From assembly GCA_903929325.1 (NCBI GenBank), contig CAIYUD010000262.1, positions 1 through 18,494 of the forward strand: 18,494 nucleotides of DNA, given 5' to 3'. Shown piece after piece: positions 1-7,751 of this stretch. The stretch's first letter is position 1; every line of letters starts with the position of its first letter. Source of the stretch: an uncultured Opitutia bacterium (GTDB taxonomy: Bacteria; Verrucomicrobiota; Verrucomicrobiia; Opitutales; UBA953). Below the pieces are notes generated by a model. That model saw only the letters and a list, made by a program, of their open reading frames with translations, searched no databases and was not told the origin of the DNA. The position numbers and the translations under genes were made by a program.

Positions 1-578
1 AAGGGAACGCCTAAGAAAAGATCCGCACTGCGCTGATACAGTTGGCAACTGAGACGTCCATCGCCCGAGACGTGAAATTGGAAGAGGGTATGGCAAGGGG
101 GCAGGGCGACTTGATCAGCTTCTTGTGGATTCCAGCCTGTGATAAGGTGCCGTCGTGAAGCCGGCTTGGTTTTGAGATCACTCAGCAGGCGACGTATTTG
201 ATCTACGCCGTCTTTGGCGTAGGTTCCGTCGGATTGACGGGTGGCGCCGAAGTTGCGCCATTGATGTCCGTAGATGGGACCGAGATCGCCAGCTTCGCGG
301 CCAAATTTCCCACACTGTTCGGCTGTTGCCCACTCATTCCAAATCGTCACTTGGTGTTCGTTCAGCCATTGGTTGTCCGTCCGACCCGAGAGAAACCAAA
401 TCAACTCTTGGATAATCGAACGCACATGCACCTTTTTTGTCGTCACCAACGGGAAGCCTGCTGCGAGATCAAAACGAAGCTGTGCCCCGAAGATTCCTAA
501 AGTGCCGACGCCCGTACGATCTGCGCGACGTTCGCCATGCTGGCGGACGTGTTTCAAAAGATCGAGGTAGGCTTGCAT
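1..578 (-). CDS. thyA: Thymidylate synthase ThyA (3' end cut off by window edge)
   Basis: Makes dTMP from dUMP using methylene-tetrahydrofolate; a cytosolic homodimer in nucleotide synthesis. I translated the minus strand by hand from an ATG at 578-576 and the frame stays open to base 1 (192 full codons). Visible family marks are the N-terminal MQAYLDLLKHV, the phosphate-binding loop DRTGVGT (residues 20-26), WFLSGRTDNQWL, GPIYGHQWR, the phosphate-binding SRRH (about 141-144) and the catalytic cysteine in PPCH (C162). The fragment ends in the family's FLGVPF motif, so roughly the last 80-90 residues lie outside. The catalytic Cys sits about 16 residues later than in E. coli ThyA (C146), so there is an insertion, probably before or around residues 83-122; longer ThyA forms are known. 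No Shine-Dalgarno sequence is seen. It diverges from lysS. Confidence 0.96.
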   Translation of the reverse strand, partial: MQAYLDLLKHVRQHGERRADRTGVGTLGIFGAQLRFDLAAGFPLVTTKKVHVRSIIQELIWFLSGRTDNQWLNEHQVTIWNEWATAEQCGKFGREAGDLGPIYGHQWRNFGATRQSDGTYAKDGVDQIRRLLSDLKTKPASRRHLITGWNPQEADQVALPPCHTLFQFHVSGDGRLSCQLYQRSADLFLGVP

Positions 579-669
579 CGGCGAGGGCGAGGTTGGCGGG
601 TAAAGAAGAAAGGGGAAAGACGAAATCGTGTAACGCGGAGATGCGTCTGAAAATAGTGAAGGGATGGCG

Positions 670-711
670 GGGTAGGCCCGTGCTTCAGGCGTTGTCTATG
701 CCGGCCTACCC
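670..711. repeat. 9-bp perfect inverted repeat in the thyA-lysS divergent gap
   Basis: GGGTAGGCC (670-678) is exactly mirrored by GGCCTACCC (703-711), with 24 bases between. A shorter GGC/GCC pair (688-690, 700-702) could stack inside the right arm. There is no T-run after either arm, so it does not look like a classical terminator. Its place between two outward-facing genes would also suit an operator or an RNA hairpin in the lysS or thyA leader. The function is unknown. The rest of the 579-761 gap shows nothing clear apart from the lysS ribosome binding site. Confidence 0.6.
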
Positions 712-750
712 TTAATTCATTGACCCCCCGCCCTCTGCCTTATCCCTTTA

Positions 751-756
751 GAGGAG
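751..756 (+). promoter_or_regulatory. Shine-Dalgarno site of lysS
   Basis: GAGGAG ends five bases before the ATG at 762 and decides the lysS start. The reading frame is also open from an ATG at 720, but the 14 extra residues there (MTPRPLPYPF...) do not resemble LysRS and have no such site. Confidence 0.75.
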
Positions 757-761
757 CGATT

Positions 762-2249
762 ATGAGTGACCCTACGCACGACCTAAATGCTATCTCCAAC
801 GACCTGCATGCAGTGCGTAAGGAGAAATTAGCCATGCTCCGTGCGGGTGGCGAAGACCCTTACCGCTCGAATTGGTCGCAGACCCATGTGGCCACTGATT
901 GTCCTACACTCATGCCCGAAGGGGTTGAAGAAGGTCCAGAGGTTTCTGTGGCCGGTCGCATTGTCGCCCTTCGTGTCATGGGCAAAGCCAGCTTCGTCAA
1001 ACTGCTCGACCGCTCAGGCATTATCCAATGCTACTTCACCCGTGATGCCTTGGGCGACCGTTATGATGCCCATTTCAAAAAGCTCGTCGACCTCGGTGAC
1101 TTTGTCGGCGTGCGCGGTACACTTTTTCGCACGAAGACAGGTGAGGTCACAGTGCGTGCCGCTGAATATGGTTTAGTTTCTAAAGCGCTGCGTCCACCCC
1201 CCGAGAAATTCCACGGACTCGCTGACCCTGAACAAGTCTACCGTCAGCGCTATTTAGATCTCATTTCGAATGCTGATTCGCGGCGCCGGTTGCTCATGCG
1301 CAGTCGCATTATCGAGTCGATCCGTCGTTTCCTCTGGTCGCGTAACTTCTTGGAAGTCGAGACACCCGCTTTGCACGGCGTCGCTGGTGGTGCTGCGGCT
1401 CGTCCTTTTATCACTCACTTCAATGCTCTCGATTGTGATTTCGCACTCCGTATTGCGCTCGAGTTGCACTTGAAGCGCTGCCTGGTGGGTGGCATTGACC
1501 GCGTCTTCGAAATTGGCCGCGTGTTCCGTAACGAAGGACTTTCCCGTAAGCATAACCCTGAGTTCACTATGTTGGAGGCTTACCAAGCCTATACGGATTA
1601 CCGTGGTATGATGGAGCTCATCCGTTCGCTTATTCAGAATATCTGTCGTGAAGTTATCGGGTCCACTGCGATTGAGCGCGCCGAAGGTGGTACCATTGAG
1701 CTCGGTGGCGAATGGCGTGAAGTGCGCTATAAGGATTTAATTCTCGAACGCACTGGCGACCCACAATGGTTCTCGCGGACTAAAGCCGAAAAGGTTGCCG
1801 CTTGTCACAAGCTGGGCCTCGATGAGCCCCGCGAAGATTGGGAAGACCATGAAGTTACCAACGAAGTCTTTGGTAAGCTCATTGAGCCAGGTTTGATTCA
1901 GCCAACCTTCGTAACGCACATTCCAAAGGAGCTTTGTCCGTTAGCTAAAATCACAGCAGACGATCCCACGACCATTGATGTCTTCGAGTTGTGTATCAAT
2001 GGACAAGAAATTGCCCCTGCTTACTCCGAACAGAATGACCCGGACGTGCAGCGTAAGATGTTGGAAATCCAAGCAGGCGCCGAGACTCAGAAAATCGACG
2101 AAGATTTCTTACTCGCACTGGAGCACGGTATGCCGCCTGCAGGCGGTCTCGGTGTCGGCATTGACCGTCTCGTGATCCTTTTAACGGGCGCGGCTAATAT
2201 TCGTGACACGATTCTCTTCCCGACATTGCGACCTGAGACGCCCGCCTAA
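762..2249 (+). CDS. lysS: Lysyl-tRNA synthetase, class II
   Basis: Charges tRNA-Lys with lysine in the cytosol. The protein is 495 aa from the ATG at 762, chosen for the GAGGAG site just upstream; an in-frame ATG at 720 is the alternative. An N-terminal OB-fold anticodon-binding domain covers about residues 61-140 (VSVAGRIVALRVMGKASF). The class II catalytic core follows, with motif 1 around 183-204, the GGAAARPFITH segment at 209-219, motif 2 at 249-272 (FRNEGLSRKHNPEFTMLE) and motif 3 near 462-475 (GLGVGIDRL). The lysine-site segment reads LRIALELHLK, where E. coli has LRIAPELYLK; I believe such variants occur in related phyla. Length is normal for the family. The lolC-type gene begins 17 bases downstream, so co-transcription is likely. 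Confidence 0.97.
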   Translation: MSDPTHDLNAISNDLHAVRKEKLAMLRAGGEDPYRSNWSQTHVATDCPTLMPEGVEEGPEVSVAGRIVALRVMGKASFVKLLDRSGIIQCYFTRDALGDRYDAHFKKLVDLGDFVGVRGTLFRTKTGEVTVRAAEYGLVSKALRPPPEKFHGLADPEQVYRQRYLDLISNADSRRRLLMRSRIIESIRRFLWSRNFLEVETPALHGVAGGAAARPFITHFNALDCDFALRIALELHLKRCLVGGIDRVFEIGRVFRNEGLSRKHNPEFTMLEAYQAYTDYRGMMELIRSLIQNICREVIGSTAIERAEGGTIELGGEWREVRYKDLILERTGDPQWFSRTKAEKVAACHKLGLDEPREDWEDHEVTNEVFGKLIEPGLIQPTFVTHIPKELCPLAKITADDPTTIDVFELCINGQEIAPAYSEQNDPDVQRKMLEIQAGAETQKIDEDFLLALEHGMPPAGGLGVGIDRLVILLTGAANIRDTILFPTLRPETPA

Positions 2250-2266
2250 TTTACGATAGATCGACA

Positions 2267-3487
2267 GTGCACTGGACCCTTCAACTTGCTCTCCGCCAAC
2301 TCTTCCCACCCGGCAGAGTTTTTCCAGCTTTTGCAGGTATCTCCATTCTTGGCGTTGGTCTAGGGGTTGCGGCTTTGCTGGTGGTGCAGACGGTGATGAA
2401 TGGTTTTGGTGAAGAACATCGGCTGCGTATTCGTGAATCGTACGGCGACATTCGAGTTTTCTCAGCCTCGCCCATTGAACACCCGGAAGAACTTGCCGAA
2501 GCGGTTGCCCAAGACCCTGAAGTGATTTCATCCACCCCTTATGCGGAGGGCCCGGCCTTAGCCCGTGCGGGCGATTATTCATCCATCGCTTTTGTGCGTG
2601 GGGTTATCCCGACGGATAAAAGTCTGCCCGCACGACGTTATGTGACCGATGGTACATTGGACGGATTGGACGACGGTCGGGTGGTTTTAGGTGCTGGCTT
2701 AGCACGACAATTGCGCGTGCGCGTGGGCGATAAAGTTGATCTCTGGTCACCCTCGCTGGCTGAACAGGCTGAGCGTGGTCGCGCACCATTACCTGCGGAA
2801 ATGGAAGTGTGTGCGATTCTGCGTACAGGGTTTACCGAGATTGATGATCGGGCGGCTTTAATCCCCCTGCGTCGATTCAGTGAGCTCTGGGCTTTGGGTA
2901 AACGTGCACACGGGATTATTATCCGGATTAAAAATCCGGCGAATGCGGAAGTCGTTGCGGCGAGGCTTGAGGCTAAGAATCCGGTTGGACGTTACATTCC
3001 TTGGCAGGCAGAGAAGCGCAATTTACTCGAAGCCATTCGTTTCGAAAAAACGATGCTCTTCTTCTTGATGTTCATCATCACCCTCGTCGCTTCATTCTCC
3101 ATCGGTAGCACGCTTTTCTCATCGGTCATCCGTCGCTCTCGTGAAATCGGTGTACTCGCAGCCCTCGGTGCGCGCCCTGCAGCCATCGCGACGGTCTTTA
3201 CGACTCAAGGCTTCTTGATTGGACTCCTTGGAACACTCTTTGGATTTGGGCTCACCTTCCTTATTCTTGGTGGCAGAGATCTTATTTTAAGCACCATCAA
3301 TGCCTTGTTTGGTGACGGCGATATGGTTGGGCAGATGTATCAATTTAGTGCGGTACCTTTACATTATGATGCGGCTGATTTTGTGACCGCAGCAGTATTC
3401 ACCCTCCTGACGACTTCCTTTGCCGGTTTAGTGCCCGCCCTTTGGGCTGCACGTCGCCGGCCAACGGAGGCTATGCGCGATGTCTGA
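2267..3487 (+). CDS. lolC: Lipoprotein-releasing ABC transporter permease (LolC/LolE family)
   Basis: Inner-membrane permease that, with LolD ATPase, extracts outer-membrane lipoproteins and hands them to a periplasmic chaperone. The 406-aa protein has the MacB/FtsX-type layout. TM1 lies at about 21-46 (ISILGVGLGVAALLVVQTVM and a following NGF). A periplasmic domain spans about 50-260. Three TMs lie at roughly 262-285, 305-335 and 368-395, joined by the conserved RRSREIGVLAALGA segment. The start is a GTG at 2267, close to the usual family N-terminus, with no Shine-Dalgarno site. It overlaps lolD by 8 bases, which supports a two-gene transporter. Only one permease gene is present here, so it could act as a homodimer like alphaproteobacterial LolF, or a lolE could lie elsewhere; the lolC label is therefore nominal. 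Confidence 0.9.
   Translation: MHWTLQLALRQLFPPGRVFPAFAGISILGVGLGVAALLVVQTVMNGFGEEHRLRIRESYGDIRVFSASPIEHPEELAEAVAQDPEVISSTPYAEGPALARAGDYSSIAFVRGVIPTDKSLPARRYVTDGTLDGLDDGRVVLGAGLARQLRVRVGDKVDLWSPSLAEQAERGRAPLPAEMEVCAILRTGFTEIDDRAALIPLRRFSELWALGKRAHGIIIRIKNPANAEVVAARLEAKNPVGRYIPWQAEKRNLLEAIRFEKTMLFFLMFIITLVASFSIGSTLFSSVIRRSREIGVLAALGARPAAIATVFTTQGFLIGLLGTLFGFGLTFLILGGRDLILSTINALFGDGDMVGQMYQFSAVPLHYDAADFVTAAVFTLLTTSFAGLVPALWAARRRPTEAMRDV
3466..3470 (+). promoter_or_regulatory. Shine-Dalgarno site of lolD
   Basis: GGAGG lies inside the 3' end of the permease gene, nine bases before the lolD ATG at 3480. It supports the overlapping start. Confidence 0.7.
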
Positions 3488-4160
3488 ACCTGTCCTTCAA
3501 GCAAAAGGTCTAACGAAGTCTTATCGCTCAGCGACAGGACTTCTGGAAATCCTTCGTGGCATTGATCTAACCGTCGAAGCGGGAGAATCTGTTTCAATCC
3601 GTGGTGCATCGGGCGCAGGAAAGACAACCTTACTGCAAGTGCTCGGAGGCCTTGATGCCCCGAATAAAGGCGAACTCAGTTGGATGGGTCGTCGCGTGGA
3701 TAAGTTGCGATCGACATCCCTCGCAGGTTTACGTTCACGCCATATCGGATTCGTTTTTCAGAATTATCAATTGATGCCTGAGCTTGGGGCACAAGATAAC
3801 GTAGCCTTGGCTGGTCGGATTGCTGGAATGTCTCTGCTTGAAGCGCGTACACGTGCCTTTGAACTCATTAAACTAGTTGGGCTGTCGAGTCGTAGCCGAC
3901 ATTTACCTTCGGCACTTTCGGGTGGCGAATGCCAACGTGTGGCCTTGGCGCGCGCACTCATGAATCGCCCTGCTTTGCTTTTAGCCGACGAGCCAACGGG
4001 TAACCTCGACGAAGTTACCGCTGTTGAAATGATGAATCTCTTGCTATCAATTTCGCGCGAACAAGGCGCCGCCTTGGTCCTTGTCACCCACAGTTCGGAA
4101 TTTGCACGGTTAGCTAGCCGCCAATTGATCCTGCGTGCGGGTGGTCTTTTGAACGCATAA
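3480..4160 (+). CDS. lolD: Lipoprotein-releasing ABC transporter ATPase LolD
   Basis: Cytoplasmic ATPase that powers lipoprotein release by the LolC/E-type permease encoded just upstream. The protein is 226 aa, the usual LolD length. All ABC motifs are in order: Walker A GASGAGKT (42-49), Q-loop glutamine 94 (FQNYQLMPEL), signature LSGGECQRVALARAL (146-160), Walker B LLLADEP (166-172), D-loop GNLD and H-loop His204. The signature has Cys where Arg or Gln is more usual (LSGGE-C-Q). The ATG overlaps the permease stop by 8 bases. MacB- and FtsE-type ATPases share these motifs; the partner permease without a fused ATPase favours LolD. Confidence 0.92.
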   Translation: MSEPVLQAKGLTKSYRSATGLLEILRGIDLTVEAGESVSIRGASGAGKTTLLQVLGGLDAPNKGELSWMGRRVDKLRSTSLAGLRSRHIGFVFQNYQLMPELGAQDNVALAGRIAGMSLLEARTRAFELIKLVGLSSRSRHLPSALSGGECQRVALARALMNRPALLLADEPTGNLDEVTAVEMMNLLLSISREQGAALVLVTHSSEFARLASRQLILRAGGLLNA

Positions 4161-4161
4161 T

Positions 4162-4192
4162 TTGACATCACTCCGAATCCACACCCTATCTT
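4162..4192 (+). promoter_or_regulatory. Possible promoter for the nitroreductase gene
   Basis: A perfect -35 hexamer TTGACA (4162-4167) is followed after 19 bases by TATCTT (4187-4192, four of six matches to the -10 consensus). The spacing is longer than the ideal 17. Transcription would start at about 4199, right at the ATG at 4198, which would give a leaderless or nearly leaderless mRNA. This is a pattern match only. Confidence 0.3.
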
Positions 4193-4197
4193 TTCCT

Positions 4198-4842
4198 ATG
4201 TCCTCCTCCACAACTTCTGTTTCGCAAGCCCTTCACTGGCGTTACGCTACCAAGAAATTCGATACGCGCAAAATTCCTGATGCCACTTGGGAGATGCTCC
4301 GTCAGTCGCTAAGCCTGACGCCTTCCTCCTACGGCCTCCAGCCTTGGAAGTTTGTCGTCGTCGAAAACCCTGCCCTTCGCGCTAAACTCAAGCCGCACTC
4401 CTGGGATCAGACACAGATTGTCGACGCCTCTCACTTGGTCGTCTTTACGCATCGTACGGAGATTACCGAAGCGGATGTGAATCGCTTTACCCAACTCATT
4501 AGTACGGTGCGCGGCGTACCTGCGGAGAAAATTGAGCCTTACCGTCAGATGATGTTGGGCGGCGTGGTGAAAGGTAAAGATGCTGCCGGACAAAAAGAGT
4601 GGGCAGCGCGCCAACTTTATATCGCCCTTGGACAACTCATGGCGGTCGCCGCTGTGCTCGAGATTGATACCTGTGCGCTCGAAGGTATCGACCCCGCTAA
4701 GTACGATGAGATCCTTGGCTTTAAGGGGACGGGTTATCAGACGGTAGTTGCGTGTGCCCTCGGTTACCGTGCGACGGATGACCAGTATGCGCAGGCACAA
4801 AAGGTACGTTTCCCGACGGACCAAGTGGTGACCAAGCTCTAA
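4198..4842 (+). CDS. Nitroreductase family NAD(P)H-dependent flavoprotein
   Basis: FMN-dependent oxidoreductase of the nitroreductase superfamily (NfsB/YdgI-like), likely reducing nitro or quinone compounds; the natural substrate cannot be read from sequence. The protein is 214 aa from the ATG at 4198. Family marks are the FMN-binding RYATKKFD near the N-terminus (about 15-22), SSYGLQPWKFVVVE (about 43-56), the mid-protein amphipathic segment ARQLYIALGQLMAVAA, and EGIDPAKYDEILG near the C-terminus. A TTG at 4162 would add 12 residues, but these do not match the family start and overlap a promoter-like sequence. The gene lies 37 bases after lolD on the same strand and 13 bases before the convergent helicase stop. 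Confidence 0.88.
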   Translation: MSSSTTSVSQALHWRYATKKFDTRKIPDATWEMLRQSLSLTPSSYGLQPWKFVVVENPALRAKLKPHSWDQTQIVDASHLVVFTHRTEITEADVNRFTQLISTVRGVPAEKIEPYRQMMLGGVVKGKDAAGQKEWAARQLYIALGQLMAVAAVLEIDTCALEGIDPAKYDEILGFKGTGYQTVVACALGYRATDDQYAQAQKVRFPTDQVVTKL

Positions 4843-4855
4843 GCGCTCGGCGTCT

Positions 4856-7147
4856 TTAGCTTCGTAGCCAACTCAGGAAGGACTCGTCGTCGACGAGGAC
4901 TTCTGGGTCGCCGTATTCAGGTGAAAGAGCGGCGCGGTAAGTTTCCGCACCGAATCTTCGGCAGTGTAAGAGGACGCGTGCGCGTTGTCCGGGGGCTCGG
5001 ACGAGACGTCCCAGTGCTTGGTTTACTTTGCGCATACCTGGGCGCACATACGCTAAAGCGAACGGATCTTCTGCGCCCGCTTGTTCAAACATCTTACGCC
5101 GTGCCTCTTGCAGCGCATTGACCTCAGGAAGGGCGGGTCCGATGACGACGGCAGTCCCGATTCGTCCACCGAGTAAATCGATGCCTTCCCCGAGGGCACC
5201 ACCGACAATCAGACAGAGAATTGAACCCGGTTGTAGCGATTGGTCGAGGAAGCGGCTCATGCCATCGGGACGTAATCCGCGCGGCTGGGTTGCAATCAGC
5301 GCACGCGGGTTTGTTGCTTTCAAAACAGCGGCAACTGACTCGGCATATTTATAGGAAGGAAAAAATGCCGCCACCGGTCCTTCCGCTTCGGCGAGTTGAG
5401 CTAATGTCTCTGCCGGCTTGGCGTGGTGTTGTTCGCGGGTTTTGTAACGCGTATCCACGCGACCATCAATGGCGACGCGGTAGGCTTCATGGCGCCATGG
5501 CGCAAGTGCATCGATGCGAACAAGATTTTCGGGCTCAAGTCCGCAATCAGCGGCGAGCGCTCCGCGTGGACCCGGTGTACCTGTCAGCAAAAGTGTGTGC
5601 GCTTGTTGCTGCAGGCGTTCGCCGATAGTTTTTGCGGCGGTTAAGCAATCGAGGTGCAAGGTGCTACCTTCGGGTGACCATAACAACCAGCCAGCATCCA
5701 TAGATTCAAGGCGTGCTTGCCAGAGCACGGCATTCATGGCTACCCGCGCAGCTCTTTCGGGCAGAGTGTCAACGTCGAGCGGATGTTCAGCAGCGAGAAC
5801 GATGAATCGATCAGCATGCCCGCTAGCCTCTAAGCGATCATCCGGATCGACCGCATCTGCTTTCGGTAAGCGTTGGAGAAAAGCCGACCAAGCGAGTAGG
5901 GCATCAATCCATTGCCGAGGCGCTTGGGCCGTTGCGAGTTCGTTGGCAGCATCTTCGACGGCTGTCGCATTGGCGCTGAGTGAAAGGCATTCAGCAACGC
6001 GCTCGGGTAAGTTATGGGCTTCGTCGACAATCAGTACGTGGTCGCTTTCGAACCAACCGGGGAGCAGTTCGAGTGCGGGGCGCTGAGCGGGTGAAAAGAG
6101 ATAGTTATAGTCACAGATGACGACGTCGGCCTCTGCCACCATCGCTTTAGTAATCAACCAAGGAGGGACTTTTGCCATCCGTCCGAGTTGTCGCACGAGT
6201 CCCAAATCAGCACCCTGTTCTAAAAGTTTAGCGGGTATGATTCCTGCTTTAGCCCAATTCTTGCGAATATCTATTGGGTCGTCGGGCATGCCTTCAAGTT
6301 CATGTTCGATGCGTGGACGTAAAACGACTGCCCGTAATTCTTTGGCGGTAGCGAGGCGGCGGAGTTCTGTAATGACCTGGAGTTGTCCCGTACCCTTGCC
6401 AGTGACATACATTAATTTCCCAGCGCGCCCTGAGCGTAGCAACGAGAGGCCATGTCGGAGGGATGACGACGTTTTTCCAAATCCGGTCGGCGCGACGAAG
6501 AGGCGTAATGGATTCCCTGTGCTTGCTTCTAGTTCTTCGCCAGCGGTTAGCCACTCGGGCCGAGGGTCGGCAAAAGGTAATCGGTCGGGTAGGGCGAGGA
6601 GCCGTGCGTGGGATTCGCGACGATTCTCGGCATGCGCTGCAATCGCTTCCGCCTGCGACAGCAGCGCTTGTTCCGCCATCTCATCGAGGGCAACGGCTTG
6701 GACGGTGCCATCAGCGGGATCGACGAAAACAACTTCGCCGGTCACTGATTTCACTTCGGATCGAATGCGAGCGGCATGACAGTAAACTGCGAGCTGTAGA
6801 AAATGGTGTGGGTAGCGCTCCCGTAATTTTTCTGGCGAGCGCGGCAGTCCGCCAAGGACAGTTTTGATTTCCCGAATGCAAACGTCGCCATTTGTTTCGC
6901 GCCATTGGTCTGCACGACCCGCGATAGCTAATGTCCAGCCCAGCGACTTAATTTCACAGGCTACACTGACTTCAAACTGCCAGCCATCGTTCGTGGATTC
7001 AGCTTGTTGGCGCAGTGTTTCATGCCACTGACGACCAGCTTCGGCTCGCCATGCAGGTACGCTTGCCCCTGTGGCAGGTCCAGGTCGGAACGTTGCAAAA
7101 CTTTGAGCGCTCAAGTCAATGCGCCAAGCCTTGGTATCGATGCGCAT
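4856..7147 (-). CDS. PD-(D/E)XK nuclease / XPD-like (Rad3/DinG) helicase fusion
   Basis: A 763-aa predicted DNA-processing enzyme. The N-terminus (about 36-125) has the AddB/Cas4-like nuclease pattern: GRQWH (H42), GRAD (D80), REIKT (E93, K95) and QLAVY (Q118, Y122). The rest is a superfamily 2 helicase of the Rad3/XPD/DinG type, with Walker A APTGFGKT (219-226), DEAH (375-378), motif III LTGTPG (521-526), motif V GGALGEGIDLLGG (649-661) and motif VI QALGRLVRAP (710-719). Between Walker A and DEAH, where XPD and DinG carry four iron-sulfur cysteines, only C345 is present, inside ICDYNYLF, so the cluster appears to be lost. The ATG overlaps the recO stop (TAATG), implying translational coupling and a role in recombination repair. 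Direction of unwinding and nuclease activity are not established. Confidence 0.85.
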   Translation of the reverse strand: MRIDTKAWRIDLSAQSFATFRPGPATGASVPAWRAEAGRQWHETLRQQAESTNDGWQFEVSVACEIKSLGWTLAIAGRADQWRETNGDVCIREIKTVLGGLPRSPEKLRERYPHHFLQLAVYCHAARIRSEVKSVTGEVVFVDPADGTVQAVALDEMAEQALLSQAEAIAAHAENRRESHARLLALPDRLPFADPRPEWLTAGEELEASTGNPLRLFVAPTGFGKTSSSLRHGLSLLRSGRAGKLMYVTGKGTGQLQVITELRRLATAKELRAVVLRPRIEHELEGMPDDPIDIRKNWAKAGIIPAKLLEQGADLGLVRQLGRMAKVPPWLITKAMVAEADVVICDYNYLFSPAQRPALELLPGWFESDHVLIVDEAHNLPERVAECLSLSANATAVEDAANELATAQAPRQWIDALLAWSAFLQRLPKADAVDPDDRLEASGHADRFIVLAAEHPLDVDTLPERAARVAMNAVLWQARLESMDAGWLLWSPEGSTLHLDCLTAAKTIGERLQQQAHTLLLTGTPGPRGALAADCGLEPENLVRIDALAPWRHEAYRVAIDGRVDTRYKTREQHHAKPAETLAQLAEAEGPVAAFFPSYKYAESVAAVLKATNPRALIATQPRGLRPDGMSRFLDQSLQPGSILCLIVGGALGEGIDLLGGRIGTAVVIGPALPEVNALQEARRKMFEQAGAEDPFALAYVRPGMRKVNQALGRLVRAPGQRARVLLHCRRFGAETYRAALSPEYGDPEVLVDDESFLSWLRS

Positions 7148-7749
7148 TAGGGGAGTACGTAATGGACTTCACCCACTGCCCAGCGTTCTAAATCTTGGGC
7201 AAGATCTTGGACGTCTGCCGTGCTCGCCGACTGTGCATCCAGCGGTTGCGAAAGGACGCCCGTAGCGATTTCGCGACGACTCCCGAGTCGGCCAAGCCAG
7301 TCAGCCTCTACGGGCCACCCTCCATCTTTTAATAATAACCAGAGGGCTTTGACGTACGCTGCATCCGGGCGCGGACGATCCGCCATGGCGTGTAGGGTTT
7401 CGCGGGCAATTTGGAAAGCTACAGGTGCGGATTCGGGAGGTGGCGGGTTGCGACGAATAATGCCTGCAAGTCGACTCGCACGCTCGAGTGCTGTATGACT
7501 TTTTCCTAAACCGGGTAAGCGTTGCAGCGCACGGTACTCACGCACAAAGCGATTCGCACCCCCACTCGATTTCTCCAAGGTGACTTCCGCTTCATCAAAA
7601 ATGTCGGGCTGGGCAACGCCGGCACGACGACTGGGCCTTATGAGACAACGTACGAGACCTTCTTCTGCCTCAAGTAAGGTGAGTAGAGTATGAGATTCGC
7701 CTGAAGGCTCACGCCCAAGGACGAGGCAGCGCAGTGCGCCCGATCCCAT
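7147..7749 (-). CDS. recO: DNA repair protein RecO
   Basis: RecO helps load RecA onto SSB-coated single-stranded DNA in the RecFOR pathway. The 200-aa protein has the family's N-terminal OB-fold start: LRCLVLGREPSGESHTLLTL, then EEGLVRCLIRPSRR (about 29-42). A mostly helical C-terminal part includes YVKALWLLLKDGGWPVEADW (about 135-154). It is shorter than the usual 230-250 residues and has no four-cysteine zinc site, as in many RecO proteins. It is the middle gene of a compact cluster, beginning 2 bases after the DUF502 gene ends and overlapping the helicase start by one base. The assignment rests mainly on the N-terminal pattern and the context. Confidence 0.78.
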   Translation of the reverse strand: MGSGALRCLVLGREPSGESHTLLTLLEAEEGLVRCLIRPSRRAGVAQPDIFDEAEVTLEKSSGGANRFVREYRALQRLPGLGKSHTALERASRLAGIIRRNPPPPESAPVAFQIARETLHAMADRPRPDAAYVKALWLLLKDGGWPVEADWLGRLGSRREIATGVLSQPLDAQSASTADVQDLAQDLERWAVGEVHYVLP

Positions 7750-7751
7750 AA

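Noticed and set aside
227..240. CRISPR, tRNA, rRNA or insertion-sequence signals anywhere in the window
   Set aside because: I looked for evenly spaced repeats, cloverleaf-like tracts, transposase motifs and terminal inverted repeats across the window and found none; the coordinates given are only a placeholder within it.
198..715. Three overlapping plus-strand reading frames of 92-100 codons
   Set aside because: They lie largely over the clearly recognisable minus-strand thyA, show no family pattern and have no ribosome site.
720..761. Longer lysS start at the ATG at 720
   Set aside because: The added residues are Pro/Arg-rich, do not resemble LysRS, and the GAGGAG site points to 762.
4843..4855. 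Hairpin in the 13-base gap between nitroreductase and helicase stops
   Set aside because: GCGC/GCG pairing is too short and lacks a T-run.
5514..6779. Long Ser/Arg-rich plus-strand frames of 190 and 220 codons
   Set aside because: They are opposite-strand shadows of the nuclease-helicase gene, whose motifs are unambiguous.
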